The notes under the pieces were generated by a model that saw only the letters and a list, made by a program, of their open reading frames with translations, searched no databases and was not told where the DNA came from. DNA of 64,000 nucleotides from Lucifuga dentata (lineage: Eukaryota > Chordata > Actinopteri > Ophidiiformes > Bythitidae). The DNA lies in NCBI GenBank assembly GCA_014773175.1, contig VXCM01000140.1:212154-276153 (forward strand). The letters are read 5' to 3'. The position numbers and the translations under genes were made by a program. Position 1 is the first letter of the stretch; each line of letters begins with the position of its first letter. This document shows, piece after piece, positions 36,585 through 47,460 of the stretch.

Positions 36585-37070
36585 TCTGTAATTGAATCCT
36601 AAAACTATTCTGGTAAATTCCTGAAACAAGTTGATTTGTATTGGGAAGAGGTTTAGATAATCTCACTGCACTGCCACAATTTTTTACTTAGTGAAAAAGA
36701 TTTTAGCAGTGACAGATTAATGAACAAAACAGCTATTGTTTGGTATTTTATCTGTAGCCTCATTGTTTCCCTGACCCGTACAGATAAAGCCACAGACAGT
36801 GATTTAGACTTTAATAATTTAATTTATTTTGAGGTGAGCACAATTTGACAATAATTTTTACTATATTCAACTGCCTGCTGCTAGTCAAGCAAGAAGTAAT
36901 AAAACTGTTTACTCCAATTAAAGTAGCACTACCACAGTGGCCAAATACATGCATTGTCCTCTAGTATCTGTTAAAAAAAAAAAAAAAAAAAAAAAAATTA
37001 TAGTGAAGACTGTTATGTCAGTTAGAATAAAGACAAAAAATGACTTGATAAGATGGAGATTTTTGCAGCG
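36585..37070 (+). mobile_element. CACTG-family DNA transposon relic(s)
   Basis: CCTGAAACAAGTTGATTTG and ATAATCTCACTGCACTGCC match, in reverse complement, the interior of the 41.4 kb copy. The right end GACTTGATAAGATGGAGATT with TTTGCAGCG matches the 26.7 kb copy. A poly-A run sits at 36973-36997. It may be one copy or two adjacent ones. Confidence 0.6.
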
Positions 37071-37580
37071 ACTAAATCACACAGGCTCTGTTTCCACATA
37101 TGGCCAGAGCGCCCGCCGTCACCGCTGACAGGCTTCCCGTCGAGCAGGGAAACATCTTGAGCGCTGAGTACAAACGTGGACCGTCCCTCCCTTTGGCTGA
37201 CGTCCAAACTCCGTCTCACGTCTTCTGGGAGAACAAGAGGAGAAATGGAACAACTGGTTTTAATGAAACAATTACAAGACACTAATTATTATGTTAATGT
37301 TTTGCTACTATCATCAGCCACCGCTAACAGCCTCCTGCACCTAGAGGTTCACAGCCCGGTGTGTGTCCGTGTGTATGCGCTAGTGTGTGTTTTCTTTTCA
37401 GCAAGGTGGGAAGATGGACGTTTTTTCAATCGGCAGGCGTGTGTAGCACAGGAATGTGTTGAAATGTAAAAAGGGCCACAAAGCACCGGCTGTTGTCATT
37501 GAATGTCAGGTACATTAATTCCCATAATGCTCGGCGCAAATAAATTAGCAGCAGGGTTGCCAGTGATTCAAAGCCATCGG
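37071..37580. promoter_or_regulatory. Candidate conserved noncoding block
   Basis: Repeat-poor sequence with CTAATTATTATGTTAATG and ACATTAATTCCCATAATG followed by GCAAATAAATTAGCAGC. No convincing exon. Enhancer-like from motif density. Confidence 0.3.
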
Positions 37581-37639
37581 TTTTAGGTGTGTGTGTGTAG
37601 GCGGAGGGATGTGGGGCCCAGGAGACAGGCCTCCAGGCG

Positions 37640-37774
37640 AGAACACACACATATAAAGCACAAAACACACGCAGAAATAAACACATGCATCACACAGACG
37701 CATGAACACACATGTAAACACATGCATCACACAGGAATGCATTCTCTGTCTCGCTCGCTCAGTCTTTCACACAT

Positions 37775-37807
<33 letters not shown>
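37640..37807. repeat. CA-rich region ending in (CA)16
   Basis: Imperfect CA sequence with a 17-bp phrase ACACATGCATCACACAG repeated at 37681 and 37718, then a perfect CA run at 37776-37807. Confidence 0.9.
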
Positions 37808-37809
<2 letters not shown>

Positions 37810-38044
37810 AGCAGCACTGTATAGGCCATTGTTAATGCAGCAGCTATGCATGTGTTGTGTGTTAAAGGATAATTCCTGCCTTCCTGAGGGGAGTGGAAGC
37901 AGCAGGTGAAAGTGGAATGCATTCTAAACACAAAGAACAGCCGCTGCTGACATGAGCCCGAGAAACTCAACGCAAACTATCAGTTTTAATGTATTTATCA
38001 GTCTTAAATTCAGAAAAGAAAGAGATTATTTCACCTGGTTCCAA

Positions 38045-38110
38045 TCTTAAAGGCCCATATTGGTGGTTTTGGATGTTTGAGCCCAATAAATACTACCTGC
38101 ATACCTATTA
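38045..38110 (+). mobile_element. Relative of the 10.5-kb inverted-repeat element, end only
   Basis: CCCATATTGGTGGTTTTGGA followed by TGTTTGAG aligns with GCATACCGGTGATTTTGCAT and TGTTTGAG at 10507-10533. Only the left end is visible. Confidence 0.4.
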
Positions 38111-38224
38111 TGTTTTAAAAGACGGAAAAAAAAGAGAGATTTGTGAGAAAGCGACACAAATAGTCCTTAATTAAACCTGAAAAGATCTTAAACATCCCTT
38201 AACACAAACACTCTAGACAAGTGC

Positions 38225-38400
38225 AAAAATAAAACTTAAGTTTTAAATTCTTCATCTTAACAAGTCATTTACTTTAATATGAGTCTGAATATTATATTTT
38301 ACACAAAACAAATGCAAAAATTTACCAAAGGGGTTAGATTATTTTGCTTGGGTTATTTAGATTTGGCTCCTTATAATACTAATTTGTTATTGGAGTGATC
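38225..38400 (+). mobile_element. CACTG-family fragment
   Basis: TTCATCTTAACAAGTCATTT is the family inner-terminal motif (compare the copies at 24.0 and 41.4 kb). Termini are not intact. Confidence 0.45.
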
Positions 38401-39182
38401 CTCGAAGTAGAATTATGATGTTTGAGTTTTCTGACTTGAGAGTTTTGATGTTGTTTGCAGTTGATGCTGCTTTCTTGGCCAGATCTCAGTTTGAAAAACT
38501 GCTTTTTGCTCTCCATGGGACTACCTGTCTGAATAATGGTGAGATGAAGAGAATAAAAGACCCAACAATGTCACAGACTGTCTGCCATAAATCTGTGAAA
38601 GAGGTGATTCATGAACAGTGGGCACTAGGTCTTGGCTCGGGCTTTTTGATTGAAACCTGTTTAGCAACAACTGCTAATTTCATTACATGGTGTCAGTGCA
38701 CACTGAGCAGCTCCTAAAGGGACCGCTTTGAACTCTCAGGGCCCAAACAATGACACGGGCCAGTCAGGGGGCCTGATGGGAGTGTGACGGGTTGCTGGTG
38801 GGTGGAAAAACAAAACAAAACAAACAAAAAAAACCCAAGGTTTTTTTCATAATGCTGAAGTCTGTCAAATATTTTGATATGTCCCACACACCATGGTGCA
38901 GCTCCTCCTGAGCTTTTTGCCTTTCAGCAGGGGAACAATTGACTTTCTTCACGATCAAGTCGTTCGCCTCCCCGCCTCTAGGCAAAACCTTTCATGAGGA
39001 GCCATGTCTGGCCTTTGCAGCTGTTCTGCTGGGGTTCTTCCCATGGACACCGGGGATAAAAACTCTTTGAGGAAACCACTTCAGTTGTGTGGCCTTGCAG
39101 GTTTCTCTTTTTTCATCCAAAACTTGGCCCAGTAAATCTTTTCTGATTTTTTTTTTCTTTCTTGGGCAAGAGTTGGATTGTG
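38401..39182. other. Spacer, no gene seen
   Basis: Contains a 100-codon plus-strand frame (38415-38717) with no domain or splice context, and an A/C-rich simple patch near 38808-38834. Confidence 0.4.
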
Positions 39183-39230
39183 TTTTTTTTTTCGTTTTTT
39201 TTTTTTTTTTTTNTTTTTTTTTTTTTTTTT
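39183..39230. repeat. Poly-T tract with single-N join
   Basis: T-run interrupted by CG at 39193 and N at 39213. Length unreliable. Confidence 0.9.
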
Positions 39231-39422
39231 ATGTCTTGGTTAGTCTGATGGTAACTTAATTCACTAAGACATGTTGGCTCATCATCTTTATTTGAAGCTT
39301 AGTGTGGCATTTTGTATACTGACTGCTACAATACAAAAAGTCCAAGTAATCCGGTCTCATATTCTGCCTTGAAAACCTGATTTTTATTCAACAAAAAGAA
39401 GAAATGACTTGATTTCCTCCTG

Positions 39423-39856
39423 CACTACAAAAAAATCTCGACTAGAAATGAGCAAAGCCATTAGGGTGAAAATGTAAAGACTCAATAACGCTTGTCTGTC
39501 CTTAAAGCTATGAAGAAAGAATCTCCTTTAAGCCTTTTTAGCTTCATTTAAGCAATAAAACTTGAAGAATACTACTTTCTTCTGTTTTTGGGGCCTTGTC
39601 TATTTCACAAAGTGAGGGACTTAATCAAAAATGGATCATGTAACACTCAAACATGGAAGGATTTCTTAAGAAGGCTGTCTTATTCCACGTTCTTTAAAGG
39701 ATGTTGCCAGGCAGATCAACCTGAATTTTTGGTTGAAACAAATTTGATAATTATTGGGAGATTTTTCTTTTTCTTTTTTTATTTTTTCCTAAGAAAATTT
39801 GGAATTTTTGGCCCCCCCCAAAAAAAGACTTGAAAAGATGGACATTTTTTGCAGTG
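39423..39856 (+). mobile_element. CACTG-family DNA transposon, near-complete copy
   Basis: Starts CACTACAAAAAAATCTCG and ends GACTTGAAAAGATGGACATT then TTTTGCAGTG. TG flanks both ends, consistent with a 2-bp target duplication. The interior holds ACTCAATAACG and GAAACAAATTTGATAATTA motifs. At 434 bp it is close in length to the 18.25 kb copy. Noncoding. Confidence 0.75.
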
Positions 39857-39959
39857 TGAACAACTCTGCAGAGAGCGAACATCTTCTCCAGCAGAATAAG
39901 AATAGCAAACTTGCAGAACATGTACCATGAAGGTAACTTTGTAAAGTTCAGATGGATGA

Positions 39960-40440
39960 AGCGTATGAATATTCATGAAAAATTACCCGAGCTCGCTGTG
40001 CCTGATAGCAGGCCCTTTTCTGCCACCATATTAGGCCTGTAAAAGAGATGAAAGGCTTGTGAACCATCCCCACTTCCTTGGCCTTATACTGAGACACAAT
40101 GGCCAACCAGCCGCTCAATTAGTCTGCCATCTTAGACTGACTGCTTGACAGGTCTAGCTAATTGTTAATCCCGCCATAACTGTTGCTCAGAGTAATTAAT
40201 CATGTAACAAAAGGGCTCTCAGTTAGAGAACCCTACTACTGCGGATGTGTGTCAAGGATTCGGGAGCCGAGAGGGAGAAGCTGCGGTAAAGGTTGCCCAA
40301 TTTACCGCAGAGATTGATCAGCAAACATTTAATCTTCATTTGCAGCACCTTAACGGTTGCATCGAGGATCGACGGTTGTTTTTTTGTGGATGTAAACAAG
40401 TGGCGTGCGTGAGATCTCCTGGCTTATGTTAATGCGAGCC
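39960..40440. promoter_or_regulatory. Candidate conserved noncoding block
   Basis: Contains GCTCAATTAGTCTGCC, TCTAGCTAATTGTTAATCCC and AGAGTAATTAATCATG in a repeat-free region of balanced composition. This is one of the stronger enhancer-like blocks in the window. Conservation is not tested. Confidence 0.35.
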
Positions 40441-41004
40441 CCACAGGAACAGGTCCAGGGGTCAAGTACCATTCATCATGAGATGGAGTGTCATTTTCTC
40501 CACTTCATACGCAGGCAGCTGCTTAAGAGGAGGAAGAGAAAAGGAGGTATTCTTTGAGGGGAGAAAGAAAGGCAGAGCTGAGCACAATCCAGGCTTCAGA
40601 GGGGAGACGGTAGAGGGGGAGGACGTGAATAGGAACACAAGGTGCCACTGTGTCAGAATTCAAATGTGAGCACAACCGGTGATGTCATTCATCTCCCCAC
40701 CCCACCTCAAGTCATAAGACGAGCCGCATTCCTGGGAATGGGAGACTGACACAAAGAGCCACCGTGTTTGGCAATACTGACTCATTTAGCTGTGACCCAT
40801 AAGTGATTCTTTTTTTCTCGGTGTGTCCAAATGATGATTAATATCTGTTTTCTATCTCTGTGCCGAATGGCAGCGGCAGCAGCAGACAAGACCATCTCTT
40901 GTTCAGATGAAAAAGGAATTTCAGGCTCCCAGGCTATTGGAACTCGTAAAGGCCAAATTGGATAATTTGAGGGGAAAATGGACAAGGGTCATATCTCTTC
41001 TCCA
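40441..41004. other. Spacer, no gene seen
   Basis: Purine-rich at 40500-40625 and otherwise featureless. Confidence 0.45.
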
Positions 41005-41042
41005 TTTTTTTTTTTTTTTTTTTNTTTTTTTTTTTTTTTTTT
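41005..41042. repeat. Poly-T tract with single-N join
   Basis: Nineteen T, N at 41024, eighteen T. Length unreliable. Confidence 0.9.
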
Positions 41043-41390
41043 GAGATTTAAAGATAGTCAAGAAAGTGATAAACAAGAATTCCAGACAGTCTCAAGATCT
41101 TGTTCTGTGATTCAGTGCATTCTGCCATTGTAGAGGTGTCAAGAGTGCTCAGAAGCTCTGTTTTATGTTTTTATATCCTAAAATTAGCTGAAATAGTTCA
41201 TTAATGGATAGATTTTGATGGTAGTTATACATTGTACTTTTAAGAAATCTCAAATCATTTTTGCTTCATAATAGCAAATTTTACATGAATCACTTTGATC
41301 ATAAAATCTAAGTTCTTGACCAATAGGAAAAAGTGAAATTAGGGCTGATACAGTATTTCCCAACAATCAAAAGTCTTTTTAAATAATTTC

Positions 41391-41560
41391 ATTAGAAAAA
41401 TATCCATTTTATCAAGTCATTTGTCTGTTATTTTGTCATAAATACCTTACTTTTGTAAAACTACAGAAAAGTCTGCCAGTACAGTGAGATTATTTCAACC
41501 TGTTTTCCAAGAAATTATTGTCAGTATTTTGAAACAAGTGCCTGAAGCTGTATAATCACC
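41391..41560 (-). mobile_element. CACTG-family DNA transposon relic, opposite orientation
   Basis: CATTAGAAAAATATCCATTT then TATCAAGTCATTTGTCTG is the reverse complement of the family 3' end. CAGTACAGTGAGATTATTTC and TTTTGAAACAAG follow and match the 36.6 kb copy in reverse complement. The other end is lost. Confidence 0.6.
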
Positions 41561-41937
41561 CATTTCTCCTTATGCGACTAAAATATAACACTTTCCAATA
41601 CAAGCAGGCAAACATTGTGTTATTGGTAATGCCAAAAAAGAGAAAAACCTGATGATATGAGCAACAGCGAACAAAACAATACTCTCTGGGGAGGCCCAGG
41701 CTTTCCTGCCAACCGACCCACCTCCACACCGTGCAGGACCAAAGCACAATACCACACACAAAAACCTGCAGACAATAAACAGAAACAGTAGGAAACCTTC
41801 CCTAATTTGACTTGCTCCACAGGTGGCCACCAGCTGCTCGCAAACAGGTTACTGGGGCCCGATGGAGGAGTGGGAATTTTTATTTTAAGTGGAACAATGG
41901 GCCAAAGCAACTGCTCAGGTCCAGAAAAGCAGGCCAT

Positions 41938-41979
41938 TTCTTCTTCTTCTTCTTCTTCTTCTTCTTCTTCTTCTTCTTT
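41938..41979. repeat. (TTC)13 microsatellite
   Basis: An almost perfect TTC run that encodes poly-Ser in the plus frame and is not coding. Confidence 0.95.
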
Positions 41980-42126
41980 ATTTGACAGTGCCTGGAGGTA
42001 AGGCGCAGCTCCACGGCAGCAGACAGTGAGGTCTTTTGTCTCTACGTCTGCACACCAAGATGGGGGCTATCAGAAATTCCCGTCTTCACATGATTCAATA
42101 CAAGCCCTGTGTGTCAGTCTGAGGGC

Positions 42127-42155
42127 TTTTTTTTTTTTCTCTCTCTCTCTCTCTC
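42127..42155. repeat. T-run joined to (CT)8
   Basis: Twelve T followed by alternating CT. Confidence 0.9.
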
Positions 42156-42263
42156 GTCTATTCATGTCACACACCAGAGGGAAATAACTGGCTACATTGA
42201 TGGCTGAAGGCCTGTTTTAACTCATCTAATAGGACAGTATGGAGAACTTAATATTCATTTAAC

Positions 42264-42695
42264 CAGAGGTGGACAAGTACTTTGATTCAATATTGTTCAA
42301 GAAGAAAGTCCCTCAAAACTGTACTTCGTGTACAGTTTTGAGGGACTTTCTTCTTTTCCTCCGCTACGTCAGAGTGAAATATTGTGCTTTTTAACTCCAC
42401 TAGCATTTATCCGATGGCGTAGTTACAAGTTACTTTGTAGATTAGCATTTTAAAGATAAAATCTCTTCACCCCCTTTGTCCTTTCCTTTTTTTTCTTGAC
42501 TTGACTTATTCCTTTGTCTTTTCATCTTTTGACCTTTTTTTTCTAAAGTTTCTTCTTCAGCTGATCCCAACGCATAAAAAATCTCTTTTTTTTAATGCTT
42601 GTTTGTCTAGGTTAATTTTTCAGTGTAGGACCTTGACTTGTAATGGAGTATGTTTTAGTGGTATTTAGTAGCGTTACTTAGTACTTTTTCCATCA
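42264..42695 (+). mobile_element. Tol2-like hAT MITE containing a perfect hairpin
   Basis: Starts CAGAGGTGGACAAGTACTTT, matching the CAGAGGTG hAT terminus known from Tol2. It ends TTAGTACTTTTTCCATCA after TTGACTTGTAATGGAGTAT. The 432-bp body is T-rich, with no transposase frame. A perfect inverted repeat lies near the left end. No 8-bp target duplication is visible, so the right boundary is approximate. Confidence 0.7.
42299..42355. repeat. Perfect 26-bp inverted repeat with 5-nt loop
   Basis: The arm at 42299-42324 (AAGAAGAAAGTCCCTCAAAA plus CTGTAC) is exactly complementary to 42330-42355, separated by TTCGT. No other inverted repeat I noticed in the window is this long and exact. The loop is too short for a typical microRNA precursor. 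It may be a template-switch fold-back or an assembly fold-back. Confidence 0.95.
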
Positions 42696-43464
42696 TATGT
42701 TATGCTATAACTCTTCCCTCGTTCAAAGCTGTCAGGTATAAACTTCTGCTTTTAGCCTGTGTTAAAGGAATTACTGAAATTTGGAAATACCATTGTTTTA
42801 TTGAGAAACATGGCAGAATTCAGGAAATAGTGCTCACTGCTTTGGTTGTAACATAGAATCACTTCATCGCATTACTTTACTTTTAATAGTGCTTTTAAAA
42901 AATCCATGACCTCTGTTAAACTCTTCTGGTGAGTACATGATGATTCCAAAATTTAAAAAAAAAAAAAAAATCATCAGGACTCTGGCACATAAACTAAAAT
43001 GAACAACAATTTGTTTTATGCAAATTGAGAGTGATATTGTCCAAAATTAGAGGAAGAATTATCTTTGAATGTGCCATTGCCAACAGCCTTGAAAAAAACA
43101 GCTTTTTTGGCAATATGGGAACAACAATGGCTACTGGCATAGTATTTATTCAACTCAGAAAAAAAATGGACCACCAGTGTTCACCATACTTGGAATTTGT
43201 TCATTTTAAACTGAGTTCCCTTTATGTCAACCCACACATCTTCTAAAAGCAATTGGAAACCAAAGTGAAATAGAAGAAGGTGACTTAATCGAAACCAAAA
43301 CCAATTCATTCATCCAAAACAGTTTCACAAGAAAAACAAAAGTATTGTAATCTTGCTTTATAACCAACAATCAGCTACTGTTGGATGCCAGCAGATTTCC
43401 TAAGAAATGCTTTTTAAACCTTCAAAATGGAGTTTCAAATGCTGGACTTTTGCTGTTTTTTTCA
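42696..43464. other. AT-rich spacer
   Basis: A poly-A run sits at 42955-42970. GAAGAATTATCTTTGAATG at 43053-43071 also occurs inside the 33.4-kb transposon copy, so part of this stretch may be old repeat DNA. No gene. Confidence 0.45.
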
Positions 43465-43522
43465 TTATGGTATTAGTACTTTTATTAAAGTAAAGGATTT
43501 GAGTATTTCTTCCATCAGCGAT
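43465..43522 (-). mobile_element. Tol2-like hAT MITE, terminal fragment
   Basis: TTAGTACTTTTATTAAAGTA, AAGGATTTGAGTATTTC and TTCCATCAG are the reverse complement of the 5' end of the family. Only the end remains. Confidence 0.7.
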
Positions 43523-43529
43523 TATAAAT

Positions 43530-44200
43530 AATCCTCTCAGACTTCATTCGGAGCTGCAGCTGACGAGCCGTGTCCTTGGCATGCTGTCCCTCGGGATCAC
43601 CTTAAACTTCAATCAGGCCCATCACCCTTTGCTTTAAGCACCCTAAAGTAAAACTTCTTCTCTTCTTTGTCATTGCATCCCCAACTTGCCCCTGCATCCG
43701 TTCATTTACATCCACACAGCTGACGTTTGTTGTGAACAGGCGCTGTCAGAGAGGATAAAGAAAGGTTACCTGGTGGCTGAGAGCGAGACGCTTTACACGA
43801 GCAGATTTATCCACCCTGATGTTTTGATGTCACCACTCAGCTCCTCGGGGCACTTTGCTGTTGTAATGAACCAAACCCCAATCAAATCTTTGAAGTAGTC
43901 ATGTATGCATAAGCGCCGTCTACCTTAATGCTAAATAATTAGCAAGCGAGCGTGTGGCTCACTGGGATTGCTACCTCAGGGCTAAACTTGCTTTTCCTGC
44001 TTTGATCATTACGTTAATTAAATCTGGCTCCCTTGACAGGTCGGGGGCTAAAAAACAGGTAGGTGTCATAGGCACCTCAGCGGAGACAGAAGCACCTGGT
44101 GTGTGTAAGCGCTAAAGCTGTCGGAGGCGATGCCTTAAGAGGCAGACGGTGACGCCGTTAATTCGAACCAATGTCCCAAAAGGAGAAGGGGGGGACAACT
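43530..44200. promoter_or_regulatory. Candidate conserved noncoding block
   Basis: Contains GCTAAATAATTAGCAAGC, TTACGTTAATTAAATCTGG and GCCGTTAATTCGAACC in balanced, repeat-free sequence. No domain in the 70-codon frame at 43686-43898. Enhancer-like; inference. Confidence 0.3.
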
Positions 44201-44878
44201 CAATCGTAAGACATCCCGATTCTACCGTTCTGGAGGCGGGTGAGGCTGCAGCAGTGTGGGAGCTTTGGCCAGAGGAGGAGAGAAGTCATGTTGTCAGGCC
44301 TCAGTGTCAGCTCGCATCATAAGCAGCGCCAGAGGACAATTAGAAGTGTGTTTCCAGAGATGTGTCAAAAGTGTTCTCAGTCCACATCACAGCAGAGAAA
44401 TCATGCAAAAGGGGACCTAAACCAAAGTCAAATGCCACAAAGAGTCAGAGGAAGAGCTCACCTATGATTTATGTAAATCAAAAGAGCTGGAAACCAGGGA
44501 TTAATAAACATTTGCGGATTTTAACTCATTTAACTCCAGCATAGCTGTGACAGAAATGTTCTAGTTTGTAAAGCCTGTAGATGAGCTGTTGAGGTGTTTA
44601 TTGATTACTGTGATGTAGCTTCATAAGAGAAATTATAACTCCAGTATTTGTGTCATATTTTCAGAGAAATGTTTGAGGTAGCCTGTAAGTAACAAACTAG
44701 TTTAATTGAACAAATTGTATGAATTTTATTTTGAAAAGACTTTGCATCGCATAAGAGGTTGAATAGTGGTGTTGATTGTCATATCAACTTCAGCCCTCAG
44801 TCTGCAGGCTGAAAGGCCATAGAAATCATGCTCGTCTTCTTGAAAATGGAAATGCAGTTAATTTAATGTGAAATAATG
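44201..44878. other. Spacer, no gene seen
   Basis: No supported feature. GAAAATGGAAATGCAGT at 44843 recurs at 49356, hinting at an unrecognised old repeat. Confidence 0.4.
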
Positions 44879-44903
44879 TTTTTTTTTTTTTTTTTTTTTT
44901 TTT
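44879..44903. repeat. Poly-T tract
   Basis: Twenty-five T in a row. Confidence 0.95.
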
Positions 44904-45579
44904 GTAGTTGATGATGCTCATGTTGGAAAAGATATCACATCTAACCCATGCCCAGCGGTCTTTCCTCAACATCTTTCTCCAGCGTCTCACACCACAGAGT
45001 GTTCAGTAATAATTAGTGTCTTCAATATGTTTACCATCCCACATACCTGTTTAATCAAACCATTTTCTGGGCATCTTTTCAAACTTCAAAGGCAGCGTTA
45101 GAAAAGGATGCGGCACACAAAAGTGAGTCTTCTCTGAAGCTCCTTTTGATCAAGATCATTAACGTTTTGGAATCAGAAGTTGACATAAGGCCTGGTTTTG
45201 TTGCTGCACTCCTGGATCCGTTTCTGTGCGGTGGAAGTTGAAGATGTTTGGAAAATTGCTCCGATTATAGTGTTCATGTGCCATTTGATAGCTGTTCCAA
45301 GAACAAGAGGAGCCGCAGCCAAACCAGACTACACCAATAAGAGCTGGCGGGACTGTCCGTCCTTTCATAGACCACATGGTCTCTTTACCGAGTGGACACA
45401 TTTTATTATCATGGAAATCCACTTTGTAATTTTGCTCCATTTACAACAGATCTCAAAACAATTAAAGCAGCGTATCAGTGACAAATATAAAAGGCAAAAA
45501 ACTAACTGATCTGTGAAAAAGTATGTGAGCCGACTTCAATGCAAACATTGAACATCAGTGCTGCCGTTGCTGGTTTATA
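44904..45579. other. Spacer, no gene seen
   Basis: The two overlapping opposite-strand frames at 45159-45509 (93 and 103 codons) are mutual shadows without domain features. Confidence 0.4.
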
Positions 45580-45920
45580 AAATTATTATTTTAAATGTTA
45601 ATATTTAGAGATTTTTTTTTTTTTATATTGGATGATTTTATAAGTAAATCTATTTTTAAAAGAAAATAACATGTTTTTTCTCTTTATTTGGCTTTTTTTT
45701 TAATATTGCAATTTTTTTTCTTTTTAATCTTTTTTCTTTTGTAACAAATCATCAGCAATTGTAATCCCATTAATTTATTTTATTTTATTTAAATTTCCCA
45801 AAATTTTGTTACCAATAAGTTTTTTTGTTAGTAATTTTAACATTAAAAGTAAACTGTTATTTTTATATCTCAAAAACATCATTTTCATTTGCTATTGTGG
45901 TCAACATTTTCCTTCTTTTA
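45580..45920. other. Strongly T-rich, low-complexity stretch
   Basis: Repeated T-runs of 8-12 bases with very low GC. No structure beyond low complexity. Confidence 0.7.
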
Positions 45921-47237
45921 TTTTATACAGTACTTTTTGTAGTAAATGACTTTAGAACAGCCTGGATAATTCTTTTAGCATACCCATAACTTATGAAAAC
46001 CTGATCGCCGCCAACATATATTAAGTTGGGAGTTTGACAACAGGCATCAAAGAGCGACTCCATCATGGAAAATTTGTCACATTGAAGGATGCGTTCTAAG
46101 CGAAAGCAGAAAAAGTTGATAGGAGCTCTTCATCGCCCTCCAACGGGAACATCAAACGTTGACAGGAAAGATTCTTGGACTTTGTGAAGATGTTGTTGAA
46201 GAGTCAAACTGGAGCTCTGTCCATCTCAAACCTTTTAAACACGAGCCGATTTGCTTCACAACAGACGCATCACAGCGAAAACCGAAGCTCTCATCATCGC
46301 ATCGCTGCCCAACCTCTCTCTTTCTTTCTTTCCCTGAAACTGCAGCGGCTGCACCCACAGGCAGTGTTTCTCAAAAATCACAAGAAATTCATTTCCTCTC
46401 TGGATGGAAAATAACAAAGGCATTCCTCATGACAGCCTCCTCTTCCTGTCATCTGCAGGCCACAAGTCGATTCATCTATTAATAGAAAAAAAAACACTTC
46501 TTCCCTCTTTATCACTACCAGACTGCACAAACTCTCATCAGGTGATTCTATTAACAAATTACAGACATGCAGGAAGTCTGCGAGCGGCTTTAAAGGTAAA
46601 GTCAGAAGCAAACAAGCACAGTGGGTTTTTTTGAAGGAAATGTAGTCATATACACCATTAAATATTCAGTTTGATTACTCTTTATACTCAGTAGCAGATT
46701 TCTGACCTAGTTCACAGTAATTAGGTTTACACTGTTCAGACACTTCGTAAACAAGAATATTTTCCTGGTGAAATAGCTGGATATATGGGTGCAGAGCTTC
46801 AGCGGGGATTATGTGCAGTCTGAACAAGATACCTATCTGTTATGTTGATTTTTCTGCTTTAATAACAGCTTACCATCCCACTGGAGAGACAATGAGACTC
46901 AGCATACCGACAGTTTTATGACGTGCTTGCAGTGTTCTCATTGTCTCTCAGACATACTCACGGCTGTGCATCAGAAAGGAGTTGCTGCTTGTGGTTAATT
47001 TTAGTTTTGGTGCCACATTTGTGCCCTTTTTGGTTACATTTATGATTAGAAATACTGGATTTAGTGTGTATGAGTCTGTTTTTGAGCTTGTTAATTAAGT
47101 TAATATTGGACAAATGTTTGACTGTCTGATAAAGCCTTGACTCTTTTGCTGAATCATAGACAAACTTCTCATCTGTCTTCCTGTAAACTGTGTTTGTGCA
47201 GTGAGATGCTACAGTGCAGCAGAGCGTGTACAAATTC
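45921..47237. other. Spacer with a loose inverted repeat
   Basis: Frames up to 115 codons are featureless. A perfect 14-bp inverted repeat with arms GAGAGACAATGAGA (46884-46897) and its complement (46936-46949) encloses a 38-nt spacer. No gene. Confidence 0.5.
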
Positions 47238-47269
47238 GGACAGACAGACAGACACGTCTGTCTGTCCGC
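47238..47269. repeat. GACA repeat forming a near-palindrome
   Basis: CGGACAGACAGACAGACACG followed by TCTGTCTGTCCG, so arms of about 13 bp pair almost end to end. It derives from a short GACA microsatellite meeting its complement. Confidence 0.8.
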
Positions 47270-47314
47270 AGCAGCCGTCAATCGTACACTAATATCTCGG
47301 GGCATCGGCAGTTA

Positions 47315-47439
47315 TTCCAGAAGCAGAACTAACAAGTTAAGCCCAAACATTGGGGCGTGCATGGCAGTGTGGGAGTNTTCCAGAAGCAGAACTAACAAGT
47401 TAAGCCCAAACATTGGGGCGTGCATGGCAGTGTGGGAGT
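47315..47439. repeat. Identical 62-bp blocks either side of an N (assembly artefact)
   Basis: 47315-47376 and 47378-47439 are identical, with N at 47377. The unit runs from TTCCAGAAGCAGAAC to CAGTGTGGGAGT. A GT microsatellite follows at once (about 47439-47460), which probably stopped the assembler. The 148-codon frame spanning it is an artefact. Confidence 0.9.
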
Positions 47440-47460
47440 GTGTGTGTGTGTGTGTGTGTG

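Noticed and set aside
37681..37807. Spaced repeats as a CRISPR-like array
   Set aside because: The 17-bp phrase occurs only twice, in CA-rich sequence of a vertebrate genome; it is simple-sequence DNA.
42299..42355. Hairpin as a microRNA precursor
   Set aside because: A 5-nt loop and a perfectly paired 26-bp stem do not fit normal microRNA precursors, and no known mature sequence was recognised.
44130..44175. GGTTCGAATT on the minus strand as a possible tRNA T-arm
   Set aside because: No matching acceptor stem, D-arm or anticodon arm can be built around it. No other tRNA-like block was found.
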